Source of the DNA: Primula veris
Lineage: Eukaryota > Streptophyta > Magnoliopsida > Ericales > Primulaceae
Assembly (NCBI GenBank): GCA_963682055.1
Contig: OY821742.1
Coordinates: 21,670,560 to 21,734,559, forward strand
Direction of reading: 5' to 3'
Length of the DNA: 64,000 nt
Part shown: positions 33,367 through 44,396 of the stretch, piece after piece
Position numbering within the stretch: position 1 is the stretch's first letter
Layout of the letters: each line of letters begins with the position of its first letter
The notes under the pieces: generated by a model
Told to the model about the DNA's origin: nothing
The model's input: the letters and a program-made list of their open reading frames with translations, nothing else
Databases searched by the model: none
Translations under genes and position numbers: made by a program

Positions 33367-33371
33367 AAAAT

Positions 33372-34375
33372 GTTTTTTTAGAAAGTACAAACATAAGTCA
33401 AGCCTTAGCCTAAAAATACTATATGTCACCTCCTTTTTCAATCCAATTGCCTCCTCTTTGCCCCATTCGTCCTTTAAGTTGATCAGGGATTCATAATAAA
33501 AGGATGCTAGTCTCTTTTTTCCTTTTTTTGTTTTTGTGTTTAACTCACTATTAAGTAATTTTAGACATGGATTTAAATAATTAGAAGCAAGGTTTCTAGA
33601 ATTGGTATACTAATGGTGATAGCATTTAGGGATGATCTTTTTCACGAAAATGATGGTTTCCAAGTATAGTTGAGTCTAGTTTTAATTCTCACTATAGCAC
33701 TTGCATTGGATTATTTGCAAGATTACAATATTGTATTGGATTTACATTTCTAAAACTGCAACGGATTACACATTGTGTTGTTTTTAACTTTTAAGTGTAT
33801 TAACATAATTAGCACGAGTATTTTTAGGTAATATTTTTATACTGTGAAGCGTTTTGATGCTACACTATTTGAGTTTTTTTAACGTAGATCTTGGAAAAAC
33901 GCTTTTTTGACGATAACGCTTTTTAAAACGTTGATGACCAATTAAGAAATAAAATGTAGATTGTTAGACTAGTTTTCGGACGGTGTACAGATTCTTAAAA
34001 TAAAAAAGTTGGTGTGAAATGATAATTAATCCGCTTTTGCCAGTATCATGCCATCCTAACCCTAGTGAAACGCGTTTTACTAAAAATCTGAAAGAATAGG
34101 CCAGCCTATATAGATGTAGTTATCAGTCTAGCTTAGTTCGTCAGTTCTGAATAGTTGTCTACCCTCTTGATGAACATACTATTAACGAGAAGATATTTCT
34201 GAATGGAACATTAAAGTAAAACTAAAATACAATATGAAAAAACCCCCAAGGAAAGCATAAAACTACTAGTGAAATAGAGTTTCTGTACATTTTTCATCCA
34301 AGAACATGAACTAAATTACAGTTAACCGATCTCCTCATCGGACATTTGCCTTTTCAAACCAAATATCTATTGCAG
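33372..34375. other. AT-rich stretch without identifiable feature
   Basis: No frame with family signature and no repeat recognised. The last 40 bp form a plausible intron end (TATCTATTGCAG at 34,375) for the F-box/FBD exon that follows. Confidence 0.4.
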
Positions 34376-34672
34376 ATGGCTAAGGTAGATTATCCACCAG
34401 ATTCAAAATTTAAAGAAATGAAAGGCTTTCCTGGTATCACTCTTGATCACCTTAGAGAGGTAGAACTCAAAAATGTATGCGGCCTCAAATGTGTTGTGCA
34501 GTTCATTGAACTCATCTTAGCCAAATTAATATTCTCCGGTGCTGGAAACCATTACAATCAAACCAGCTCTTGAATTAATCGGTGTTAAAGAATCCATGTT
34601 TCTAAGAGAGTTAGCGAGATTTTGACGTGCTTCTCCGGCTGTCGAAGTCCAATACGATAACTACTATGATGA
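34376..34672 (+). pseudogene. Last exon of an F-box/FBD-type gene, broken
   Basis: After a good acceptor (TTGCAG) the frame reads FPGITLDHLREVELKNVCGL and CVVQFIELILA, the FBD pattern of plant F-box/LRR proteins. It shifts frame near 34,530 into SPVLETITIKPALELIGVKE and MFLRELARF, then a TGA, then RASPAVEVQYDN. This is the typical FBD ending (LLRFRRASP). Upstream F-box and LRR exons are not recognised. The exon lies 70 bp from the hAT insertion. It is the only trace of an ordinary host nuclear gene. Pseudogene by one frameshift and one nonsense codon. Confidence 0.65.
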
Positions 34673-34747
34673 TTAAGATTAGTATTCTTAAGCCATCTTG
34701 TTGGTGTTTGTTATCTAGTAATAGTCAAAAGCTAAAGTTGTAGGTAC

Positions 34748-35010
34748 TAGGGCTGGGCACGGTCCGGTTCGGTCCGGTTTTTGATAAAACCGGAACCAAA
34801 ACCGAAATTAATTTCGGTCCGGTTATTTTTGGTTTTCGGTTTTCTGAAAATGTGAACCGAACCGAACCGTACTGAAACAAACCGGTTCGGTTCGGTTCCG
34901 GTTCTGGTTCGGTTTTCAAAACAGTTCAAAAAGGGTTCTGGTTCGGTTTTCAAAACAGTTCAAAACAGTTCCGGTTCGGGTCCGGTTCTGTTCTGGTTCG
35001 GTTATAAACT
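34748..35010 (+). repeat. hAT left terminus and subterminal repeats
   Basis: Terminal TAGGGCTGGGC followed by dense CGGTTCGGTCCGG-type words in both orientations. The first 67 bp recur inverted at 39,755-39,821 with one mismatch. Confidence 0.88.
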
Positions 35011-35019
35011 GTTCAAAAA

Positions 35020-36442
35020 TGCTAAATAGCCAAAAATATATTCACACAGTCACAGACTCACAGTCACAGACTCGCATACATTGATTTTCAACAAATAATG
35101 AAATAAGTCAATAACCATTGTGCAAAATAAGTAAATAACCTATGAAATTCTGCCAAAAAATATTTCGAGACTTCGAGCACCAAAATACAGAAACATTGCG
35201 AGTCTAAAACTCTACCGCTTGCAGCCAATACAACCACAACCTAACTTGCACGAGATTAAACAACCGAAGCTACTGGTAGTCCCGAGGGGTGTTCAAGATT
35301 AAGCAAAGAAAAAACAAACCAGTAACAAAGTCTAGTTCTGCAGTTCACTACATTATTAAATATAATAAGTTCAGAATTTTTAAAACACCATAATTATAAA
35401 TTTATAATATAAGCCGGGAGAATGCAAAAGCATGCGATTAATGCTACCATCTTGAATAGTCCAGTTCACTATCACGTTTTCACCCTTCATCTCAAAAACC
35501 GTCTCCACACAGATAAGAGCTCTATGATTCTATCAACAGACATTGTAGTCATTACGAATCCATAGTTCTCAACCATTAACCAGAATCTAATTTTGTATAT
35601 TATTCTGAAATACCTATGTTGAACAGAAACATATCTACAAGATCCAAGTGAAATCTGGTAACTCGGCTTATGAAGAAAGCAACATACATACAGTTTCCTT
35701 CTTTGATAGTTTGAAGGCAGTTTTAACTTCGCCCTTCGATCCAAAAGCCTACAAAGAGATTGAACAAAATAACCGGAAGAGCATAAAACTAAGACAGTGT
35801 ATTCGAAGCGGTGCTCAAATTTCCGTCGAAACTTTCTGCAAAAAACAAACTGCATATGATTAATGTATAATACAAAAGCTCATTAATTCATAAGTCGGAC
35901 TCAAAAATCAACAAGGTAAATTCTATAAAGTTGACAGCCAAGTAAAAGATTAATTCATTCAACAAATGTTAACAGAAGTCTTAAGTAAAAAAAAAACTAC
36001 TAATGACACTTTGAAGGGCTTGCCATATGTTCTTTTCAGTCCTGCCATCTCTCCGAGAAACCCTTCGATAAGCATGATATATGGTCAGAATTTAACTGCC
36101 CGTAACGGCATGAGTCATGACCATAATGCAAAAATCATAATTAATAGAAATGAAGCATAAAACGAAGCTACATGTGTTGCATCGTAGGATATACTCAGAT
36201 TCTAATTTGAAACCACATGCAGATATAAGAAGGGGGTGTCGGTGAAACCATATGTTTAGGTGTTAATGCTAAATCTATTTAACTTGATCAGGTGTGAATA
36301 ACAGGAAAAGAAAGAAAATCCTAAATCTCGGGTTTTCTAGGAGACAACAGTCTTCCTATTATTTGGAAATTAAACATTGTACAAAAAAAAAACTTAAAAA
36401 ACTTAATTGGTTGAAAGCAAAAACACAAGAACATAGTTGAAA
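35020..36442. other. hAT non-coding region downstream of transposase
   Basis: Between the left subterminal repeats and the transposase stop codon. Frames here (35,487-35,855, 35,648-35,863, 35,966-36,160) show no family signature; I treat it as the 3' side of the transposase unit. Confidence 0.5.
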
Positions 36443-38764
36443 TTATGAAATATATGGGAATATATTACCGGACTCGCAAGTTTCATAGAACTCTTCAAGG
36501 TCTAAGGAGGGCTCATCTTCAATAAATGAAGTGATATCATTCCCCTTTAGCCAGTTCTGGAAACATATTAAGGCCTCGGCTGTTCTTGGAGTAAGCGAAC
36601 TCCTTTTCGCATCGATTATCCTTCCTCCAGTCCTAAAACAACTCTCCGATGCCACAGTAGAAACCTGAATTGCGAGTACTTCTTTTGCAATGGCAGACAA
36701 AATGGGATACAATGGCCCATTAAGCTTCCACCAAAGTAGAATATCAAGGTCTACACCAGGAATATATTTATCGAACGGGTCACTTAAATATTTATCAACT
36801 TCATGCCCCTTCACCATTTCATAACCCGTCTCATCCATCCAATCATCGAGTAAAGCTAAACCAGAATTAGATGATGCACTTGAAGTACGCAAATGACCAC
36901 CAACATATTTGTTTGTGGAATGATGACTAGCGTCGGAAATAGGACACAGCTGGTAAGCATCATAGAGATCTTTCATCAATTTTGTAAGTTCCTCCACTTT
37001 CGCTTTCACTTCATACTCGGTGTATCCATCTTTTCCAAGCAAGTGAACAATATTTCTCATTTTGAACCTAGGATCGAGGATAAGAGCAACCAAAATCAGT
37101 TGGTTCATATCCTTATATCTCGTGAAATATTTGTCATACTTCAAGTTCATTTTCAATGACATTTCAGAACAAATTTTATCAATCTCCAAACGAGTATCTT
37201 CCTCAGAAGATAACCTTGGCACATACAAATTGTTCAAATGTATTTCAATAGACATAATGTCATGAAAAGTCCGATGAACTGCTGGTTTCAAACTCGTACT
37301 AACCCTAACTGTAATATCATAAAAAAGCTTGAGAAACTCGACATATTTCTCAGCCTTCTTCCAATCAGTCGCATCCGGTGGTCCAACCCTGTTTCTTCTT
37401 CTCATTGGCACGATAAGACCATTTTCATCAAGGTCATCACTATTGACAGTCTCTCTCTCAGGTTCATTGAAATAGCTCAAGTATGGACTTGCACCCTCAC
37501 CTTCATATTCTTGTAGCCTATCAAAAGCCTTCTGAAATTTTAATGCAACCTTCAACATGATATAAGTGGAGTTCCACTTTGTTTGCACATCCAAAACCAC
37601 CATGCTTTTACAAGCTATTTTTTCGCTTTCAACCGCCTGTCTAAATTCTTTAGTTCGATTCGGCGATGACCTCACATATGAACTAGCATTTCTTATAGCA
37701 AGAATTGATTTATTCAACACTTTTAACCCATGTCCTACAATAAGGTTCATAATGTGGGCTGTGCACCTTACATGTAGGTATTTGTTTCCCAAGATAGACT
37801 TGCTATTTTCCCACCTATTCATCTTGGTTTTAAGACTATTTAAAGCCGTCGTATTCGGAGATGCATTATCCACAGTTATTGTTAATACATTAAGGTTCCA
37901 ATCGAGTAGACAACTTTCTATTAGACGACTAATAGTGAGTCCTTGATGATTAGGAATCAAACAAAAACTTATGACTCTTTTATGCATAACCCAATCACTA
38001 TCAATAAAATGAGCCGTCAAAACCATATAGTTCAAATTCTGGACGGACGTCCAAGTATCAGTCGTAAGATTCACTCTATACATAGCAAGTTCTTTTCTAA
38101 GCATATTCTTTTTTGCCTCGTACATAAGAAAAAACTCTTTCATAAAGAATCTTCGAATCGGAACCTTAAAATCAGGAATCCCAATCCTACAGAACTTCCT
38201 AAAACCAGGTTTATCGACGGTACTAAACGGCATTTCATCTATAACTATCATCTCAACCAAAATAGACATCATTTCTTTTTGAGAAAAACTGGTTGCCACA
38301 AGCTTATTTTTATTGTTCTTATCCATTGTAAAAATAGATTGACCAATATCTCTGTGATTTCTTGAAATACATTTTGTTTTTAAATGACGAATTAAGTTAG
38401 TTGTCCCATTCTTTGATGAATGGGCAGCGTAATCGCCTTTACCTATGGGACAATGTCTGCACCTAGCCCTTTTTTTAATTTCTGTAGTCAAAACACTCTT
38501 AAATTTAGATGTAATTACCTTATCATACTTTTCAAAGTGTTTCCAGGCCCAACTTCCGCCACTTTCACAACCTTTATTTTCGCCACCACAATCTTTCCCC
38601 GATTCATCTTCGATCTCAATAGCAGAGCGATCACCGGATTCCTTTACGGGATGATGTTGGGAATCACTATCAATAGTATGTTCGACTTCGGCTTCATCGC
38701 ATTCGAGAAGAGATGGTGATGTGGCACCACTAGCGACTGAATTCAATGTTTTCGTAGATTTAAC
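36443..38764 (-). CDS. hAT family transposase (BED zinc finger, RNase H fold, hATC)
   Basis: One open frame of about 770 residues, normal for plant hAT transposases. Numbering here is from the TTG at 38746. An acidic N-terminus comes first, then a BED zinc finger at about 65-126 (WKHFEKYDKV, CRHC, then LIRHLKTKC). The RNase H-like core follows with catalytic Asp about 230 (NLTTDTWTS) and Asp about 293 (TVDNASPN). The hATC dimerisation domain is at about 667-735 (DILLWWKLNG, Glu about 701 in VASESCFRTGG). All three acidic residues are present. It cuts and pastes the element in the nucleus. No ATG opens this frame before about residue 141. A TTTTAG acceptor at 38,765 indicates an upstream exon, probably ATG at 40,299-40,297 (separate entry). 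Confidence 0.95.
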   Translation of the reverse strand, partial: VKSTKTLNSVASGATSPSLLECDEAEVEHTIDSDSQHHPVKESGDRSAIEIEDESGKDCGGENKGCESGGSWAWKHFEKYDKVITSKFKSVLTTEIKKRARCRHCPIGKGDYAAHSSKNGTTNLIRHLKTKCISRNHRDIGQSIFTMDKNNKNKLVATSFSQKEMMSILVEMIVIDEMPFSTVDKPGFRKFCRIGIPDFKVPIRRFFMKEFFLMYEAKKNMLRKELAMYRVNLTTDTWTSVQNLNYMVLTAHFIDSDWVMHKRVISFCLIPNHQGLTISRLIESCLLDWNLNVLTITVDNASPNTTALNSLKTKMNRWENSKSILGNKYLHVRCTAHIMNLIVGHGLKVLNKSILAIRNASSYVRSSPNRTKEFRQAVESEKIACKSMVVLDVQTKWNSTYIMLKVALKFQKAFDRLQEYEGEGASPYLSYFNEPERETVNSDDLDENGLIVPMRRRNRVGPPDATDWKKAEKYVEFLKLFYDITVRVSTSLKPAVHRTFHDIMSIEIHLNNLYVPRLSSEEDTRLEIDKICSEMSLKMNLKYDKYFTRYKDMNQLILVALILDPRFKMRNIVHLLGKDGYTEYEVKAKVEELTKLMKDLYDAYQLCPISDASHHSTNKYVGGHLRTSSASSNSGLALLDDWMDETGYEMVKGHEVDKYLSDPFDKYIPGVDLDILLWWKLNGPLYPILSAIAKEVLAIQVSTVASESCFRTGGRIIDAKRSSLTPRTAEALICFQNWLKGNDITSFIEDEPSLDLEEFYETCESGNIFPYIS

Positions 38765-40299
38765 CTAAAAGTAAAAGGTTTAAAAATAAAAAATAAATCA
38801 AGAATTTACAAATTTAATTTTCAATACGAAAAGGTATGAATTTACAAAATTCATTTTTAACACAAAAATCCAGCATTTTCCAATAAAACTACAACCAAAC
38901 AATATGTTTCCATTCATAAAAGTCCAAACTTCCATAGTTATAACTAATAATTTACTAAACATCCATAGCTTGTGACACAACACAAGCTATCTGATTGGAA
39001 ATTGGAATAAGTAGATACAAACTGGTTCATCATTAAAAGCATCTTAAAAAGATCAAACCATTTCTTACAACCTACAAACAGCCATCAGAACTTTCCAAAA
39101 ACTTTGTGAAGGGTAAAAAGTTAAAAGTTAAAAAAAATAAAAATACCACTAATTTCAGGATCAGGATATTATAATAGGTTTTTAGAAGTAATTTAAAGGA
39201 CTGCTTGGATAGCATATCATGTGCTGGTTTGATAGTCTTGTGTAATGATCTACTACTTTTAAATTTTAATAATTATGCAAAAATTAAAATGCAAACAACA
39301 AATGATATAAGAGATTCAAATTAAGAAATCACAATTGTTTAAATAATCAAATAACATCACTAAGTTACTAGTAGTACTAAAGACTCGTTATTTACTAAAC
39401 TTTTTAGGAAGATGTCGAAAATCGAAATTTCAATTATTATTACTCTTACAATAATTTATATCGAAACAGCACAAGCAGAAATAAAATACTAAACAAAAAA
39501 AGATGAAATTTGGATATAAACCATAGAGTTATCTTAATTGAATAATAACTCCCTTTATTATTTCACTTATTCAAAATAATTAATTAGGTCATTGTGAAAT
39601 TGATTAAATGCATCGGTTTCTATTTAAATAAAAAATGTTTACAGGAAGGAATCCACGATATGCTTTTTTTTTTTTTTTTTCGAAATTAAAAGAAAAAATG
39701 ACTAAAATATCGTTTATAAAGCTATGTTATATATATTTTTGATTTTTGTTTGAGAAATTAATTTCGGTTTTGGTTCCGGTTTTACCAAAAACCGGACCGA
39801 ACCGGACCGTGCCCAGCCCTAGCTGTTTGGGTCGATAAGGATAAAAAGGCAGAGAATCTAGGATATTGGGGATTTTTTGAGCTTTTTCACGCAAAAAACT
39901 AACAAATGGGGTAATTTTCCAAATACAAAGACAGTTTCTATTAAGTAATAATCTTTTTTTTTTGTTCTCATAGTTTTATCATTAGAAGCAACATTTTGAC
40001 CAAAAAATGCTTCAGAAAAGCATAATAAAGATGTAAAGTTACTACCAAAGTATGAGCAAGCAGACTAAGATGATGTGTAAAAGTAAACACACAAAACTGC
40101 AAGCAGGTAGATATGAAAGTAAAAAGGAAATAAATAAATAAAGGTCTTTTTTTTAAACAGCAGGGAAATGATAAAACAGAGACTGTGGCTCAATGAGTAG
40201 AAATAGAAATTAGATAGAGAGAAATAGATATATAAAACAAAGAAGAAAAAATGAAAATGATAGCCTGACGAGAATGAGTGATGGATGGATGCTCACCAT
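38765..40299 (-). other. Predicted first exon and intron of the hAT transposase
   Basis: At 40,299 the minus strand reads ATG directly followed by GTGAGC. The intron would run 40,296-38,765 (ending TTTTAG), and the joined frame starts M-V-K-S-T-K-T and continues into the long frame without a stop. The start codon alone would then be the coding part of exon 1. Inferred from splice consensus and phase. Confidence 0.55.
39755..39821 (-). repeat. Internal inverted copy of the hAT left terminus
   Basis: The reverse complement of these 67 bp equals 34,748-34,814 except for one base, ending GCCCAGCCCTA. It lies inside the predicted transposase intron and has no matching target duplication next to it. 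Confidence 0.9.
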
Positions 40300-40474
40300 T
40301 GAATGAGGATCAGAGACTGAGAGAGAATGGGGGGCGCTAAGAAATGAGTGATGGATGGCTGGATGAAGCTAAGAAAAAGCCCTAAAAAAACATTTACACT
40401 AATGGTCCTTAATTTTGTTTGTTTGTTTTTTTATTTAACCAAAGAAATTAATTTGTACATGTATGTTATAGAAT

Positions 40475-40700
40475 TAATTAGTATATTTTTTCGGTTTTTT
40501 CGGTTTTACGGTTTTTTCGGTTTTACGGTTTTTTTCGGTTCGGTTCTGCAGTGAACCGAAACCAGCCATAATGGTTTTCGGTCTTCTCGGTTTCGGCCTT
40601 TTTCGGTTTCGGTTTTTTTGGTTTCGGTTTTTTTCGGTTCGGTTCGGTTCGGTTCGGTTTTCGGTCTGAGTCGGTTTTCACGGGTTTTTGCCCAGCCCTA
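40475..40700 (-). repeat. hAT right terminus and subterminal repeats
   Basis: Runs of TTTCGGTTT and CGGTTCGGTTCGGTT words ending in GCCCAGCCCTA at 40,700, next to the GTAGGTAC duplication. Confidence 0.88.
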
Positions 40701-40708
40701 GTAGGTAC

Positions 40709-41114
40709 ATCATATCAGCAAGAACAAAAAATACTTTCTCCATACCAGTTACTTGTCCACTATGAAACCAAGTACAATTTTGACTCGTAAAAAAAACTCA
40801 TAATTAAATTATCGAAAGTGAAAATTTTCAAAATGTAATTTTAGAGTTTAACTTTTGTACTGTATTAATAGCTTTCGAATATTGTCATTTTGACACTTTA
40901 GCAGGTTAATTGGAAGTAGTAGTTTTAGTATGTCGTTGCTTGTGAGATCTCTATCGAGATTAAAAAATATACTATTTAGTGTTTCTTCTTATTCTAAGTA
41001 GATTACATCTGGATCTGTTTGTTAGGCCTGGTTTGGGCAAGGCGTAAGACTCCAAAAACGTAATATTTGGAATAGTTAGTTTCCTAGTTCAATAATAGTT
41101 TCGTCTCATGTGGT
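40709..41114. other. Host-side spacer, nothing recognised
   Basis: AT-rich; no frame, repeat or element end recognised. Confidence 0.4.
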
Positions 41115-42391
41115 CTAGTTGTTAGAAATATACTAAATGACATGCTTGTTTTTGGATTTATATTTAACAATATTTTGAATTGATCTATTTAATGAGAATA
41201 ATATGAGCAATTGTTATTTATCATTATTGTTTAAATGACTGAATAAGTGTTTATTATTCTATTTAGTAGATAGTCTAGTGAGTAGAGTACAGATTGCATA
41301 CAAAAGATTAGACTGTCGGTTCTAATAAAATATAAGTTATATGTTTACAACTTTAGATGGAAATGGATACATCATTAGTAGAGTTGTAGTATGTGGTTTT
41401 AGTCGGTCTGTCTTGACTACATGAAATGGATAAATTCCAACACCATTTACTAGTGCACTTTGTGTATATTAAACAGGACCGTTACGAAATAATCATTTGA
41501 TAACTGACTAGACAAAATGATTTATAACTCGTGGTCATGCTTATTGTTTATGCTCTTAATTCCTATATTTCTATTTAGACATGTATGGATGTGTTTGTCA
41601 TTTTGATTCATACATGGCGAGATTCGCCACGAGTCGATAAAGTTAACGAGTTGTATGGCAGCATTATTTATATCAGTGTTTATTAGTAATAAAAGAAATT
41701 CACGTCCCGTAAGAAATTGATGATACTCCCTTGAGGAAGCTTATAAGTTTTGTTCGTGTAAACCATGCAGGTGCATTTATAATTCGATACGACAAATAAG
41801 TTAAGCGGACAGGCTTAGGGATAATACGTTTATTAAATAAGAAATCAGTCAAGGATTTAATTTAATAATTGAGTGTCTGATTAATCTTTACGTGGAGAGA
41901 TAATGAACATGTTTGACAATTGGAACGAATTAGATATTCGGATTATGGTAGAGAGATCAGTCGTGATTTTTAGTGAAATAAATCACGATTTAAATAGATT
42001 GTGTATATCCCAGGTTTTAAGTAGATACGATAGCATGAAATCTTTTTAAGGAGCTCTATCCTAATCAGCCTACAAGTCACTACCTTAGCCTACATATATC
42101 ACGTTCCTTTTCTTGGCTGAATAAGTTTTTCATAACAATATTTTCGAGATTGCCTAGAGAGAGAAAGAGTCCACCATCTTTCAACGAGCAAGGTGTTACT
42201 TCAAGAATAACTTAAAAGAGTTGAGGCGAATCTTTTCTATCACAGCCGCCATTTGTTCCCTTCTGCTATTCGGTATGATCTAAATCTATACGGTAAAACA
42301 TGATTTACTTTGATAATATACGTACATGCTAAATCTAAGAATATGGGTACGTTTTTTTTTCCGCGGTGCAAACTGATTTTCTATCACTAGT
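41115..42391 (+). repeat. Solo LTR (1267 bp) with CTAGT target duplication
   Basis: 41,120-42,386 starts TGTTAGAAATATACTAAATG and ends GATTTTCTATCA, flanked by CTAGT at 41,115-41,119 and 42,387-42,391. No coding sequence. The TG...CA ends and exact 5-bp duplication identify it as an LTR; the family is unknown and the strand is a guess. Confidence 0.8.
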
Positions 42392-42538
42392 TTGTTAGAA
42401 AGTTTTAGACTTAGTGTGTGAATAACCTGTTGACACATATTCATTTTTTTTTTGAGACGATTACATATTTTTTATATAGAATCCAGCAAAATAAAATATC
42501 ACACTTTATCGGGCAATAAATGAAAACTAGATAAACAT

Positions 42539-42895
42539 CACTACAAGAAAATACCCTTTCAGCAACGAATTCTGGTTTGTTGCCAATGAATTGGTCTTTG
42601 GCAATGAAATTACATGTTTTTGCAAAACATTCAACTTATTGCAGCATATCAAAATTATTTGCCGAAGAATGGAATATTGGCAACATAGTAATTAACTTGT
42701 TGCTGTATATCCGTTTTTTTGCAACGAATGCAAAATTTATTACTAAATTGTAAGTTATTGATAACGACCCAAATGACGTTGCCGAATGATGGTTCATTTG
42801 TAATGATATTGAAATTCCTTGTTAGTAAGTATTTTTGACAACAAATGTTCTGTTGTCGAATGTTTATTAGTTTTGTCGCTATTTATTAATGAAAT
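42539..42895 (+). mobile_element. CACTA-type transposon end
   Basis: CACTACAAGAAAATACC is the standard start of plant CACTA elements. It is followed by about 340 bp rich in TTGGCAAC / TTGCCGAA words in both orientations, as in CACTA subterminal repeats. A matching TAGTG end was not found, so this is one end only. Confidence 0.65.
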
Positions 42896-43169
42896 AATGG
42901 CTTAATCGGTTAAATTTTAAGATGTGAATGTGACAGAGCGAATCTAGCACAATTTCAAGCTTGACTCGTTTACTAAACAAGCTCCAAATCCCGCTCAGTT
43001 GTCAAAACGAACCTTTTAAAAGTTGGCTCGTTTTAGCTCATTATTGACCAGACGTAAACTCACTCGTTTCTAAATGAGTCGATTCAAAATATGATTTTTA
43101 GGCCAATTAATGTCGCTTCAGCTAGAAAATATTTTCTAAAACTATATAAATATAAACATTTACACACAA

Positions 43170-43207
<38 letters not shown>

Positions 43208-44396
43208 ATAATAAAATGAATAATTTCTTAAAAATATGTCCTTATAAGATCATATAGCAATATACTGAATTACCCGTATATCAATACATAGCAACTTAAT
43301 CATTCATTACTAAAATATAGTCATACTTATATGGTAGTAGTATAAATCGAAAAAAGTCATGACATTAAATATAGTTCATATTGATATATATGTTAGTGGT
43401 ATAAATACTAAATTATGCCATCACATTAATGCAGTATATTACGGTAACATGTTATTTCAATATATATATCAATTCTATTAATATCATCCGTTACTATTAA
43501 TTAGAAATAGTATAGTAATTACCATATTGATTTTCTAGTAGTAGTAACATTATAGAAATATTAAATTAATTTGAAGGAAATATTAATTAATCAAATTTAT
43601 GAATTATGTTACAACAATATTCGGTAATTAACTTATATACCATTCTCATCATTTTTTTACAATTATGAATTATCCCATTCTCAATCATAGCAAGAAGAAA
43701 GACAATTAGGATTGACCAACGTCGTAAAGAAAATCATGTAAGTCTATGTTATATTTCAGTTTATTTATATTTAACGATTTCTAAATTTTGTTTAAATTAT
43801 ATATAAGTTAAGTTGGAACATGCTGGAAAATGAATCCGTGTTTTTGGGGAAAAAATTACTTGAAAGAATTGGGACCTAGCATGAAGGTAACATCCAATAA
43901 AAAAATAAGCGATGTATCAAACAGGCATGAAATGACGAGTTACAATCTTGTAAAAGGTATATATAATACATAAATAATTAGACATGTTATTACTTTTATA
44001 AGAATTTGTTTGCTTAACTAATACTCCTATATTTTCAATGTTTTTTATTTTCCTTTTTTGGCAGGATAATCAGAGTATCACATATTGAAGTTTCAAATTT
44101 TCCAACAAGTTGTCCAAAGTCATGATCGCTCGTAGTTTTAGGCAGATGGTTTTGTTGTATTATTCTCGTTTGTTGTTCATTTGAACAATTACTAGTTATA
44201 TTTGTCTTCGTTTATTTGATTTGAAACTTTGTAAACGAATGAATTTAATGAATAAATTTGTAAATTGTTTTTTGTTATAATAAATTGAATGCTTTCGGTA
44301 CTTTATTGATCAAATTGTATTCGTAACTGTGGCTTCATTTTATAATATTGAAAATAATAATATATATATATATATATATATATAATTATTGTAAGA
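42896..44396. other. AT-rich region, no gene called
   Basis: Contains a (TA)n run at about 43,172-43,205 and another near 44,361-44,383. Short frames near 43,690 and 43,850 show no family signature. Possibly the interior of the CACTA element beginning at 42,539, but unproven. Confidence 0.35.

Larger units (their letters stand above)
26660..33371 (+). mobile_element. Copia element (Ivana/Oryco-like), complete ends, dead coding region
   Basis: LTRs at 26,665-26,876 and 33,154-33,366 align end to end and finish ACAACA. The 5-bp target duplication AAAAT flanks both sides (26,660-26,664 and 33,367-33,371). A polypurine stretch CCAAAGGGGGAGTG precedes the 3' LTR, giving + orientation. The 6.7-kb interior has no intact frame, but integrase C-terminal wording is readable at 30.1-30.7 kb. 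Lineage assignment is from that wording and is tentative. Confidence 0.9.
34740..40708 (-). mobile_element. hAT transposon with intact transposase and 8-bp target duplication
   Basis: The ends are TAGGGCTGGGC at 34,748 and GCCCAGCCCTA ending at 40,700, flanked by identical GTAGGTAC (34,740-34,747 and 40,701-40,708). Both subterminal regions are full of CCGGTT/CGGTTC words, the usual hAT binding-site repeats. The single gene lies on the minus strand with its first exon near the right end. Length is 5953 bp. The perfect target duplication and open transposase suggest it is fairly young and might be autonomous. Confidence 0.93.

Noticed and set aside
36893..38719. Several + strand frames opposite the hAT transposase
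   Set aside because: They lie fully inside the transposase gene on the other strand and show no family signature.
39755..39821. Using 39,821 as the true right end of the hAT element
   Set aside because: Its flank does not match the left-side GTAGGTAC, whereas the flank at 40,701-40,708 does.
42539..44396. A complete CACTA element starting at CACTACAAGAAAA
   Set aside because: No TAGTG end with matching subterminal repeats was found downstream, so only one end is reported.
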